Below are positions 22,180-31,875 of a stretch of DNA of 64,000 nt, one piece after another; positions within the stretch are counted from its first letter, which is position 1, and each line of letters begins with the position of its first letter. The position numbers and the translations under genes were made by a program. Under the pieces are notes generated by a model. The model had not been told where the DNA came from. It was given only the letters and a program-made list of their open reading frames with translations, and ran no database searches. This stretch comes from Antedon mediterranea. Taxonomy: Eukaryota > Echinodermata > Crinoidea > Comatulida > Antedonidae. The DNA lies in contig NC_092670.1 in NCBI RefSeq assembly GCF_964355755.1, forward strand, positions 11,779,201 through 11,843,200, written 5' to 3'.

Positions 22180-22953
22180 ATGACAACTTTAAGATCGGGT
22201 AAAAATATAGATAAGACTATGTCAGAAAAAGATACTAGGGAAGATATGGTTGACCAAGAAGAGGTTGACCAAGTCAATGAAATGTATGATAACATGGCTA
22301 GGGATATTGATTTGCCCGAAATACCCGGCGGTATGCCTAAAGATATGATGCTCGAATATTTTCGAATGAAGTTCGAGGCCGAGGCCGAAAACAAAAAGTT
22401 AGAATTACAATACCAACAAGACCAATTAAGATTAGAAGCAGATATAGAGCAAAAGAAAATAGATATAGAGCAAAGAAAAATTGAATCACAAGAAAGAGTG
22501 AAAATGATGGAATTAGAAAATAGGTCTAGCTACAGTAAAGCTAGGAATATAATAGATGAAATGAAGGTAAAGGTTCCTACTTTGAAGGAATCAGATGATA
22601 TTGATATATATTTTAGAACATTTGAACACTTGGCAGAAGCCACAGGTTGGGATAAGAATACGTGGTCCGCTAGGTTAGCACCTGAACTGTCTGGTAAAGC
22701 TAGGACAGCATATGCATCCTTAACCGTAAAAGAATGTGTAGATTATGATACCTTAAAGAAGGCAATCTTAGAAAAGTATGATGTGTCCGCAGAGACCTAC
22801 AGACTTAAATTTAGAAATTCAAACAGAGTTAAAGATATGTCCATCAGGGAATGGCTGAATGAGCTCTCCCATTATTTAAAATGTTGGATGAAATGTGCTA
22901 ATGTAAAAGAAGATGATGCTGCAGGCATTATTGAAATGATTATAATGGAATAG
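22180..22953 (+). CDS. Gag (capsid part) of the Gmr1-like element
   Basis: 257 codons. An acidic N-terminus is followed by a Lys/Glu/Gln-rich helix (near residues 80-115) and a capsid-like region (VPTLKESDDIDIYFRTFEHL, then SGKARTAYASL, then a SCAN-like segment with MSIREWLNELSHYLKCW). It ends at an in-frame TAG (22951-22953). The same frame continues at once into the zinc-knuckle frame, inside the capsid homology rather than at a domain border, so a nonsense mutation is more likely than programmed readthrough. Confidence 0.88.
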   Translation: MTTLRSGKNIDKTMSEKDTREDMVDQEEVDQVNEMYDNMARDIDLPEIPGGMPKDMMLEYFRMKFEAEAENKKLELQYQQDQLRLEADIEQKKIDIEQRKIESQERVKMMELENRSSYSKARNIIDEMKVKVPTLKESDDIDIYFRTFEHLAEATGWDKNTWSARLAPELSGKARTAYASLTVKECVDYDTLKKAILEKYDVSAETYRLKFRNSNRVKDMSIREWLNELSHYLKCWMKCANVKEDDAAGIIEMIIME

Positions 22954-22965
22954 GCACTTGATAAA

Positions 22966-24573
22966 ATGCCTGAAGATCTGAGGCTTTATCTTAGAGATAA
23001 ACAAGTAAATAAGAGCTATGATATGGCTAGGATAGCCGATGATTATATAGCTAATAGAGGTGGCCGTGGCTATTGGAATGCCGTAAATTCTGAAAATAAG
23101 CCTACGTATTATAAGGGCCAAGAAAACAGTAAACCCAAGAATAGTACGACTCAGAATAACCCTGGAGCTAGGCAGCAAGGATACAATAGGTATCGCGGAA
23201 GGGGAGGCAAATTCCATAACTATGGTAGAAATTTCCAACAGAGAGAACCTTCAAATGAATGGATTAATGGCCTATGCTTCAATTGTAAGGAGAAGGGACA
23301 TAAAATAGGGGATTGTCCTAAGATGGTAGCAAAAGGAAAGACTAGTGACACTAAGAAGGGCCCGAATGTGAAAGATGGCTTAAGATGTGAAGAAATAAAA
23401 TCAGATAGACCCCAAGTAGTTATGGATAGTGTAGAAAATAAAATGGAGAAGTGTACAATACCAGGAAAATTAGAAGGACTGGATATAACTATGCTAAGAG
23501 ACTCGGGATGTACCCAGTCAGCTGTTAAGGAAAGTCTAGTGCCAAACAAATGTTACTTGCCAGGAAAATGGGTTACGTTAAGAAGTATAGGAGGCGATAT
23601 TACCGTCCCCTTAGCTGAGGTAGCTATAGAAAGTAAGATAGTGACAGGAAAAATGATTGTAGCCGTAATCGAAGGATTACAGAGGGACATGTTATTGGGT
23701 CATGATTTGGACCAGAATTGTGGGGAAACAATGGCTAAAGAAATGTTCGTCCTAACTAGGGAGCAAGCCAGAATAGAAAATGATGTTAGAATACAAGACG
23801 AAATGATATTGTTAGGGAAAGATAGTAACTTTAAGCCGATAGAAGAGCCGCCTAAAGAAACTAATGTACAATTGTTGAAAACAGTAGTAAATGACAACAA
23901 AGTAAATAAAACAAAGTGTTTAGATGATATGAATGGAACAGAAATGAATAATTTGTTTGACGAAAATGAGGATAAAGCTAAAGATAAAACAGTCAAACAT
24001 AAAACTTATGAACAACAGCACAAGCTGAACCTAACTAAACAAGAACTGATCAAATTGCAAACTAAGGATGACTCACTCAAAGGAGTGTTTGACAGGGTAG
24101 TCCCTATAGAAGAAATAGGTCAGCATAGGGTGTGTTTCTTTATGAGACAAGGTATATTGATGAGAAATTGGAGTAGTATTAAAGATAAGAATAACCAAGT
24201 GGAACAGATTGTATTACCCACTCAGTGTAGACAGGGTGTATTACACTTAGGTCATAATGTGCCATTTGCAGGTCACATGGGTGTTAAGAAAACTAAAAGT
24301 AGGGTCCTGAACCAATTCTATTGGCCAGGTATATTTAAAGATGTGGTAGTCTATTGTAAAGTCTGTAAGGAATGCCAAAAGGTAGATAAGGGTAAAAGTA
24401 AAAGGAAACATACTTTGATACCATTACCGATTATAAGTACACCATTTAAACGTATAGCGATAGACATCGTTGGACCCTTATCTAGAACAAGCCGTAATAA
24501 CAAATATATGCTTACTATAATTGACTATGCTACGAGATATCCGGATGCTATCCCGTTAGAGCTGAAACAGTAG
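22966..24573 (+). CDS. Gag end, zinc knuckle, protease and integrase N-part of the Gmr1-like element
   Basis: 535 codons in the same frame as the preceding gag. It holds the capsid C-end, a Gly/Arg/Asn-rich linker, a CCHC knuckle (CFNCKEKGHKIGDC, near residues 104-117), an aspartic protease with RDSGCTQSAV and MLLGHDL, and the integrase HHCC finger (HLGHNVPFAGHMG, then CKVCKEC). The start of the integrase core follows, with the first catalytic Asp in AIDIVGPL. The frame closes at about 24571 through a frameshift between the first and second catalytic aspartates. Confidence 0.9.
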   Translation: MPEDLRLYLRDKQVNKSYDMARIADDYIANRGGRGYWNAVNSENKPTYYKGQENSKPKNSTTQNNPGARQQGYNRYRGRGGKFHNYGRNFQQREPSNEWINGLCFNCKEKGHKIGDCPKMVAKGKTSDTKKGPNVKDGLRCEEIKSDRPQVVMDSVENKMEKCTIPGKLEGLDITMLRDSGCTQSAVKESLVPNKCYLPGKWVTLRSIGGDITVPLAEVAIESKIVTGKMIVAVIEGLQRDMLLGHDLDQNCGETMAKEMFVLTREQARIENDVRIQDEMILLGKDSNFKPIEEPPKETNVQLLKTVVNDNKVNKTKCLDDMNGTEMNNLFDENEDKAKDKTVKHKTYEQQHKLNLTKQELIKLQTKDDSLKGVFDRVVPIEEIGQHRVCFFMRQGILMRNWSSIKDKNNQVEQIVLPTQCRQGVLHLGHNVPFAGHMGVKKTKSRVLNQFYWPGIFKDVVVYCKVCKECQKVDKGKSKRKHTLIPLPIISTPFKRIAIDIVGPLSRTSRNNKYMLTIIDYATRYPDAIPLELKQ

Positions 24574-26792
24574 CCAGGGCTCTAATAGAAGTCTTTACTA
24601 GAGTAGGATTACCCGAAGAGATTGTACATGATCAAGGAACTAATTTCATGTCTTCAATTATGCAATATATATGTAGTATGTTGGGGATTAATCAATTAAA
24701 GACTACAGTGTACCACCCCCAAAGCAATGGGCTTGTTGAAAGATTTCACGGTACATTGAAAAATATGATACGGACACTTATAGTAAAGCAAAGAAAAAAT
24801 TGGGATAACTACATACCCCCCTTTCTGTTTGCATACAGAGAAGTTCCTAGTAAAGCGACGGGCCATTCACCTTTTAAATTGCTTTATGGTAGAGAGGTGA
24901 GGGGACCCTTGAGTTTACTCAAAAGTAATTGGGTAGAAGATGAAGAAACATCTACTGATGTTATCAAATACATGTTAGAAATAAGAGAAAAAATGGAGGA
25001 ATTAATGAAAGATGCTAATGTAAACAAACTTGAACAACAAGAAATTATGTCCCACAATTATAACAAGAATGCTATTGATAGAGAATTTGTAGAAGGGGAC
25101 AAAGTGTTGATATTCCTTCCAGTAGGAAATAGTAAGTTAGACAGTAAATGGCAAGGCCCCTTCACTGTTACAAAAAAGGTCAATGATGTAAATTATGAAA
25201 TATACATAGGAGGTAGAAGAAAAGAAAAACAAATTCTACATGTTAATATGTTAAAGAGATGGTATGATAAAGTAGAAATAAGTAAAGATGGTTATTATGT
25301 AGTAACAAATGTTCAGTCGATAGAAGTCCATGACAATGAGTTAGATAGTGAAATAGACATAGGATTGTCTTATCATCAATCACAAACATGGAGAGATGTT
25401 AACGTTAGTAGTAATTTAAATGATACACAAACTAAACAATTAACAGAATTGTTAAAGTACCAACAGAATGTATTCTCGGATGTACCAGGTAGAACTCACT
25501 TAGTGACACATGAAATTAAGACTAATGGTGAAATGCCTATAAGGCATAGGGCATATAGAACGCCCCAAGCATTAAAGGGTAAATTGAAAGAGGAATTAGA
25601 AAGTATGTTGGCTATGGGTATAATAGAACCTACTGTTAGTGCCTATGCTGCACCTATTATTGCCCTGAAGAAAGGCCAGAATCAAATTAGAATGGTGACA
25701 GATTTTAGATCACTAAATAAGACTACACAATTTGACCCTTATGTTATGCCTCGCATAGACGAATTGTTGGATGAGGTATCATCCGCAATATACTTAACTA
25801 CGTTAGATCTAACTAAAGGATTTTACCAGGTGCCTCTGGATCCTAAGACCAAAGACAAATCAGCATTTATTACACAATTTGGACAGTATTGTTACAATGT
25901 ACTTCCATTTGGTATGCAAAATAGCTCTAGTACTTTCCAAAGATTAATGGATAAGGTATTAAAAGGTACTGAGGGATATGCTAAGGCATATATAGATGAC
26001 ATATGTATTTATAGTCAAACTTGGAAAGATCATATTTTTCATTTGAATGATGTATTAGAAAGATTAAGTAGTGCTGGATTGACAGCAAAGCCTTTGAAAT
26101 GTAAAATTACCTATGCACAGGTAGAATTTCTGGGGCATAAGATTGGTAATGGAGAAATTAGACTCATGATTGATAAGGTTGAGGCTGTGGAAAAGTTCCC
26201 CAGACCTTTGTCTAAGAAACAAGTCCGATCATTTCTCGGATTAACTGGCTATTACAGAAAATGTGTACAGAACTATGCCGATATTGCTAAACCATTGATT
26301 GATTTAACTTTAAAGAGTAAAAGTAATACCGTTAAGTGGAATGAACAATGTGAAAATGCCTTTGTAACTTTAAAGAAACGACTTACTGATGATAATGTAT
26401 TAAAAGCCCCAAATTTTGATAAGATGTTTTTATTGCAAACCGATGCCTCAAATTATGGCATAGGTGCAGTGCTGAGCCAAATAGATGGTGAGGGTAATGA
26501 TTATCCCATTGTGTACTTAAGTAGAAAGTTATCTGTACATGAGCAGAGATATTCTGTGCCAGAAAAAGAGTGCCTCTCTATTGTTTGGGCTATCAATAAA
26601 CTTAAGTATTATCTGTATGGTTGTGAATTTCAAGTTCATACTGACCACCAGGCATTGAGATGGATGGACTCAATGAAGGGTGCCAATGTTAGACTTATGA
26701 GATGGGCTCTGTTTTTACAAGGATATAAATTTAAAGTTATTTACAAGAAAGGATCATTAAATGGAAATGCAGATGGATTAAGCCGTGCATAA
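24563..26792 (+). CDS. Integrase C-part, reverse transcriptase and RNase H of the Gmr1-like element
   Basis: The frame is open from about 24563 (first ATG at 24648) to TAA at 26792. It begins with the rest of the integrase core: HDQGTNF with the second Asp and NGLVERFH with the Glu. A GPY/F-type module follows (WQGPFTVTKKVNDVNYEI). RT comes next, with LDLTKGFYQVPL, LPFGMQNSSSTFQRLMD and the catalytic YIDD. RNase H completes the frame, with TDASNYGIGAVLSQ, EKECLSIVWA and HTDHQALRW. All catalytic residues looked for are present. Integrase preceding RT in one frame supports the Gmr1 assignment. Confidence 0.93.
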
Positions 26793-26882
26793 ATAATATT
26801 ATAGATGTGTTATTTGTAGATAGTTTATAGTAAAATGGTTTTAAATGTTAAATTTTGGAAAGATTGACACAATCTTTTTCCC

Positions 26883-26893
26883 AAAAAGGGGAA
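26883..26893 (+). other. Polypurine tract
   Basis: AAAAAGGGGAA directly abuts the 3' LTR start at 26894, the expected position of the plus-strand primer. Confidence 0.8.
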
Positions 26894-27298
26894 TGTCATA
26901 TTATTTATGTTGTGATTCTCTGTGTTTAGAGAAGGATGCTTTAGACCAGGTCCGCCTTATATTATTAGCCAATCAAAATCGTATAATTTTTGGAGGGAAA
27001 ATGTTATCCTCCTCTGAAGCCTAAAATTTGCATATCCAGTATAAAAGTGGAATGTAATAGATATTAGAGAAGAAGAGAGAATAAGATCAGAGTAGATAAA
27101 CGGAAAGATGATAAAGAGAATATTAAGGCTTGACTGGTAGTGGTAGAAAGATGTATTAATCGAATTACAAGGAATAAAAGTTCTAGTTGAGTTAAATATA
27201 CCTTTTGTATGAGTTATCATTCAGTGACAGCTGTGTACGTCGCGTGGAAATATATACGCCTGAGAAAGCTCGGAACCAACTAAAATAAATTCACTACA
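26894..27298 (+). repeat. 3' LTR of the Gmr1-like element
   Basis: 405 bp, same length and termini as the 5' LTR, with about three substitutions between them. Followed by the ACAAG target duplication. Confidence 0.95.
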
Positions 27299-27303
27299 AC
27301 AAG

Positions 27304-27392
27304 CTATTGCTGTAATGCCACAATCAACACATCAATTAATAGTTGAAAATAAATTGTCAACAATAATGCAGAAATTCAATGAAATATACTAG
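27304..27392 (+). CDS. Host terminal exon, 3' part after the retrotransposon
   Basis: This continues the frame of 21094-21241 across the 5-bp target duplication. The residues read AIAVMPQSTHQLIVENK, then STIMQKFNEIY and TAG. It is short and unassigned, and AT-rich presumed 3' UTR follows. In this assembled allele the transcript would read into the LTR instead, so the normal C-terminus would be lost unless the element is spliced out or another allele is intact. Confidence 0.55.
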
Positions 27393-27746
27393 TAATTAAC
27401 TCATTTTTTACTGTACTGTACTGTAAATCTTCACACATTAAAATTATGGTGATTTTATCTCATGTACTGTAGTAGTATTTTTTATTTATTTAATGCTGTA
27501 TACAAATGTTATTGCTCGAATTATGAAAACTATACAACATTTTAAAAGCTGGAAAACAACCAACACATTTGCCTAATGCTTTATGATAGTCATCCAATAT
27601 TTATCTTGTGTTCCACTACCGAGTCTACTGCCAGTTGCCTTTAAAATGCTGTATGGGTGTAACTTCTGTTCCAGTCTTCATTAGCTTAAGTCTATAAATT
27701 GAAAAACAATGATGTATAAATACAAAAGTCAAATAGAAAAGTTAAA
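27393..27746. other. Presumed 3' UTR and downstream DNA
   Basis: AT-rich sequence after the host stop codon. No clear AATAAA was assigned with confidence and no other feature was found. Confidence 0.4.
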
Positions 27747-28423
27747 TATTTCACAATTTATTGCATACATATAATTATTATTTCTGTACATGAATCTGAA
27801 GTTTTCAATTTGGGGTACTAATGTACAGTAAGGAATCCCTGAAAAGTGCATCTCCTCCCTAAAAAAGGCCTAGTCTAATTACTAGTGTTTTCGTTTTGGT
27901 TGCTATCAACAACAATCTATTCTACCGTCAACTTCTTTGGTACTGTATGCTGATCATTTTCCAAATGTTCGTTTTTTGTCATCAGTCTTTTTTAGACTTT
28001 AAAATTAATTCGAGCTCCAAATGTATATCAGTGGTACATCAACATAGTAGGCCTATTTCCTGTAGCTAGTTGTGGAGTGATGGCTTAGCTAGGTGAGTAC
28101 GACATATATGACCTAGCTAGGCCTCAAAGTGGGTTCCCGTCTACTTTTCTGACCCGATTATCTGCCTGCCTACAGCTGCTGCTACACTACACTACACAGT
28201 AGTAGTAAACTACAGTACTAACTAGGCCTAGTAGGCCCTACTAGATAGTAGAAGTAGGCTTATATTATAGCCCTAGCCTAGATAGCTAAGCCTATAACTA
28301 TACGCCAAAAACTATTATAGGAGGATGTGTCATTCATCTAAAATAGAATTCTACTTACCAGCAAATTAACGGCAGAGCTTTTTACATCATACGATCAGGG
28401 AAACCCCAGCACTTTCTTCTGTT
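27747..28423. repeat. Direct duplication, copy 1 (empty site)
   Basis: About 670 bp that recur in the same order and orientation at 29137-29804. Shared landmarks include AATTATTATTTCTGTACATG and CTAGCTAGGCCTCAAAGTGG. Here the text runs on past CTTCTGTTCTTCGCACATG, whereas in copy 2 a transposon interrupts this point. The two copies differ by small indels and substitutions. Confidence 0.85.
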
Positions 28424-28559
28424 CTTCGCACATGTTTGTTTACGTGGTGAACAGATCGTATCTCCCCTGTTTGGATACTCATTAACATATCATGAATATT
28501 TATGAGCTGTTAGCTAACCATCGTTATTTTGGAATTTCTGAACTTATGAGTTCGAAAAA

Positions 28560-28723
28560 ATGGTAAACTTATTTTGATTTTTTATAAGCGAAATCAATAT
28601 TTTTTTCGGATTTTTTTTCGGCGAAAGTGAATAACTTTATTATAACTACAAAATGGTCTATTCAAAATTTGATTTTTTTTCATCTTTATTTTTCATGTTT
28701 TGGGGGACAATACAACTTTAATG
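28560..28723. repeat. End fragment of the TTAA-type MITE family
   Basis: The stretch with TTTTCATGTTTTGGGGGACAATACAACTTTAA matches the right part of the complete element at 39876-40228. The same fragment occurs within both units of the 2.9-kb duplication, near 31575-31742 and 34500-34668. No opposite end was found here. Confidence 0.65.
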
Positions 28724-28986
28724 CTGATTTATGGCTAGGCGTAAAATAAGACGTGGTAGGAGGATGATTGCTGGCAGCGAAGCAGCAATAAATGGGCCCA
28801 ATCTTGTTAGCAACGTCGCATGACATGATTTATATTACGACCTGTTTTAACGAGAGGTCAAAATATACCCTGAGGACACTTCCAACACGGTAACGGCGAC
28901 CGGGAATCCACCAAATGTTAGGATTCAGCCAAGTAGCCTTTTTTGCAATTAAAATCTCATTACACGGAATCTCTATGGGCCCGTTT

Positions 28987-29119
28987 GCGATTTTTTTTTT
29001 CGTACATAAGTTGGGGACCCCCTCATGAAACGTCACAAAATTAACATGAATAATTCATCAGTTAAATTTTCTTGTTCCGTGTGCATCCAAGCATATAGCA
29101 ACAAGAAGTGATTACACAA
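28987..29119. repeat. Dispersed repeat, copy 2
   Basis: Same orientation as 1718-1849, about 95% alike by eye. It lies between the two copies of the 670-bp duplication. Confidence 0.85.
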
Positions 29120-29136
29120 CTGCGATACGATACTTT

Positions 29137-29804
29137 TACAATTTATTGCATACATATAATTATTATTTCTGTACATGAATCTGAAGTTTTCAATTTGGGG
29201 TACTACTAATGTACAGTAAGGAATTCATGAAAAGTGCATCTCCTCCCTCAAAAAGGCCTAGTCTAATTACTAGTGTTTTGGTTGCTGTCAACAACAATCT
29301 ATTCTACCGTCAACTTCTTTGGTACTGTATCCTGATCATTTTCCAAATTTTTTTTTTTGTCATAAGTTACTCTTTTTTTAGACTTTAAAATTAATTTGAG
29401 CTCCAAATGTAATATCAATGGTACAGTAACATAGTAGGCCTATTTCCTGTAGCTAGTTGTGGAGTGATGACCTAGCTAGGTGAGTACGATATATAGGACC
29501 TAGCTAGGCCTCAAAGTGGGTTCCCGTCTACTTTTCTTACCCGATATCTGCCTGCCTACAGCTGCTACACTACACAGTAGTAAACTACTAACTAGGCCCT
29601 AGATAGTAGGCTTATATTATAGCCCTAGCCTAGATAGCCAAGCCTATAACTATACGGCAAAAACGTCTAGTTTGCGATATATAACTATTATAGGAGGATG
29701 TCTCATTCATCTAAAATAAAATTCTACTTACGTTACCAGCAAATTAACGGCAGAGCTTTTTACATCATACGATCAGGAAAACCCCAGCACCTTCTTCTGT
29801 TCGT
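29137..29804. repeat. Direct duplication, copy 2 (filled site)
   Basis: Second copy of 27747-28423, broken at its end by the TIR transposon at 29805. The sequence that follows in copy 1 (CGCACATGTTTGTTTA-like) is found after that transposon, from 31444. Confidence 0.85.
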
Positions 29805-31443
29805 CCATGGATTAAAGAATAGATGGATATGCATCGACGTGAGATCAAGGGTTCTTCGACTCTCGCCGACAGACCGCGAACCGCCCACAATGTTACAGTT
29901 TAATTAACCGCATGGTAACATCGAAACGGTCGCGTGCCCAATATATTGTTTACTGTACATGTGCAACGACATTTAACCTTGTTGGCTACGCTTCTTTCGC
30001 GCGTTCTTTGGTGGCATGATGTTTTTAGCGCTAGCAACAATACATATTTGAACAGTATAATCAGTGGCGTAACGGCTAAGTGCGCTCACTGGCTAAACCC
30101 AGGGGCCCTGAAGCTTGGGGCCCATGAGCAGTGCCCAGAGGAACAGGCATAAAATATGTCGAAAATGCTAAAAACGTCCGAGGCCTCGATCTTTGAAACT
30201 TGGAGGGCCACTTAGGTTTCCTAAACAAGTGGCTTCAGGCCTCTGCCTCACGCCACTGAGTATAATGTTTATTGAAAACAGTTATTAAATTACATTGTAT
30301 GTTATTGTGAAGACCCTAGTGTAGGTCTACTTCATCAATATACCAGATAAAAACAATACTATATTGTTATTGGCTTAGAATTGTAGATGCTATAATTGTA
30401 ATTAGTATAGGTTTCTGCCGCAATTGATCTACGCTAATGTTTTTATGACATTAAAGTAGCATTTTATGAGACAATAACTAGTTGTTGTCTCAGCGCGCCT
30501 ACATGTAAAATTACAAAATCAGCAAGGATACTAGGCCTTCTAGGCTTACTAGTAAACCATATGATTTGCCGACATTGATACTGCCTAGGTAGGCCTAGGC
30601 TAATCTTAAGTGTAGTAGATACAATGCGTAATCATGATCTATATACTCACCGTTGTCTTACTTCTTGTGTGAATAATAATAGGTACTTCGTTTGTTCGTG
30701 ATTAAGTTTGCTCTGCGTTTACTTTTCAAAACGACCGCTAGGTAACGTATCGCAACTATACATAGCCAGCCAATCCCGGATCTGGGATCGCTGTTTTCAT
30801 TCAATTAGGCCCGGTGATTGGATGTGATGTGGATGACATAACCATTAGCCAATCACCAGGCACTACAATTTAAATATAATCACATCGATAATTAAGGAGA
30901 TTTATGAAGAAACCACTGCTTAGCCATATTTTAAAAACACGATTGTTGTATGTGTGAACACCGGCCACGCTAACAACATACATGGTCAAATGCATAATTT
31001 AATATTCTATAGATTAACGCAATTTTAATGACAGAAGATGGCAGGCAAATAATAATAATTCAAATAAAAATTGCATATTTTATTAATATTACCAACTACT
31101 TAAAATTACCAGTCGTAAGAAAGTGAACTTTTCGTAGTCCGATTGTGATGAAACTAAAACAGAATTGTTCAGCAATATATTTTTGTTGTCAATTAATCAT
31201 CGACGCAGACATGTCAATAGAACATTCAGACTGCGCATACGATTTCTACATGGTTACGTTTTGGTCTAAAAAAATGTAACAGTTGATTCGCAGCGTTCTA
31301 CAGAGGGCCGCGGTTAGAGACACGGAGTTCAATGAGCGTGTTTGTTTGATTGGCAGCAGTGCTTTAGTATAGGCAAGCGCGTTATAAAATCATTTGATGT
31401 CACCGTCGATGCATACCCTTCTATTCTTTAATCCATGGTTCGT
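29800..31443. mobile_element. 1.6-kb TIR DNA transposon with TTCGT target duplication
   Basis: The element spans 29805-31438. Its terminal inverted repeats are about 45 bp, starting CCATGGATTAAAGAATAGA on both ends and continuing with ATGCATCGACG. TTCGT flanks it at 29800-29804 and 31439-31443, and a paralogous unoccupied site is seen in copy 1 near 28412-28420. No transposase was found, so it is non-autonomous. The superfamily cannot be named from these features alone. A small hAT-type MITE has inserted inside it. Confidence 0.85.
30054..30266. mobile_element. hAT-type MITE, 197 bp
   Basis: The element at 30062-30258 starts CAGTGGCG and ends CGCCACTG, and is flanked by the 8-bp duplication AGTATAAT (30054-30061 and 30259-30266). 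An 8-bp duplication with CAGTGGCG ends is typical of hAT elements. It is non-coding and nested in the 1.6-kb transposon. Confidence 0.9.
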
Positions 31444-31819
31444 CGCACATGCTTGTTTATGTGGTGAAGATAACAGATCGGATCTCCCCTGTTTGGATGC
31501 TCATTAACATATCATGCATATTTATGAGTTGTTAGCTAACCATCGTTATTTAGGAATTTCTGAGCTTATGAGTTCGAAAAAATGGTAAACTTATTTTGAT
31601 TTTTTATAAGCGAAATCAATATTTTTTTCTGATTTTTTTTCGGCGAAAGTGAATAACTTTATTATAACTACAAAACGGTCTATTCAAAATTTGATTTTTC
31701 TCATCTTTATTTTTCATGTTTTGGGGGACAATACAACTTTAAAATATAAGCATAGGTGTTAGATAATTATTATCCAGCACGTTTGTTTTTAGTCATATTA
31801 TAATAAAGTTGAAATAATG

Positions 31820-31875
31820 CTGTAACCAGGGAAGAGTTAAATTACAATTGTAATTTAACTCTTCCCTGCTGTAAC
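31820..31875. repeat. Perfect 42-bp palindrome flanked by CTGTAAC
   Basis: 31827-31868 is an exact palindrome, starting CAGGGAAGAGTTAAATT. It is bounded on both sides by CTGTAAC (31820-31826 and 31869-31875), as if a terminal-repeat-only element had inserted. The identical arrangement is at 34746-34801. Confidence 0.9.

Larger units (their letters stand above)
21237..27303 (+). mobile_element. Gmr1-like Ty3/Gypsy LTR retrotransposon (integrase before RT)
   Basis: The element proper is 21242-27298, flanked by ACAAG duplications (21237-21241 and 27299-27303). The LTRs are 405 bp each. The primer site starts TGGTGGCAGCGGTG right after the 5' LTR and the polypurine tract is AAAAAGGGGAA right before the 3' LTR. 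Domain order is gag, zinc knuckle, protease, integrase, RT, RNase H. Integrase ahead of RT in a Gypsy-type element is the signature of the Gmr1 group known from deuterostomes. One in-frame stop and one frameshift interrupt the coding region. About three LTR differences imply a recent insertion. Confidence 0.95.

Noticed and set aside
22951-22953. TAG between two gag frames of the Gmr1-like element as a programmed readthrough site
   Set aside because: The stop lies within capsid homology, not at a gag-pol border, so a nonsense mutation is the simpler reading.
30740-30880. CCAAT-rich patch as a host promoter
   Set aside because: It lies inside the 1.6-kb transposon and no downstream gene was found.
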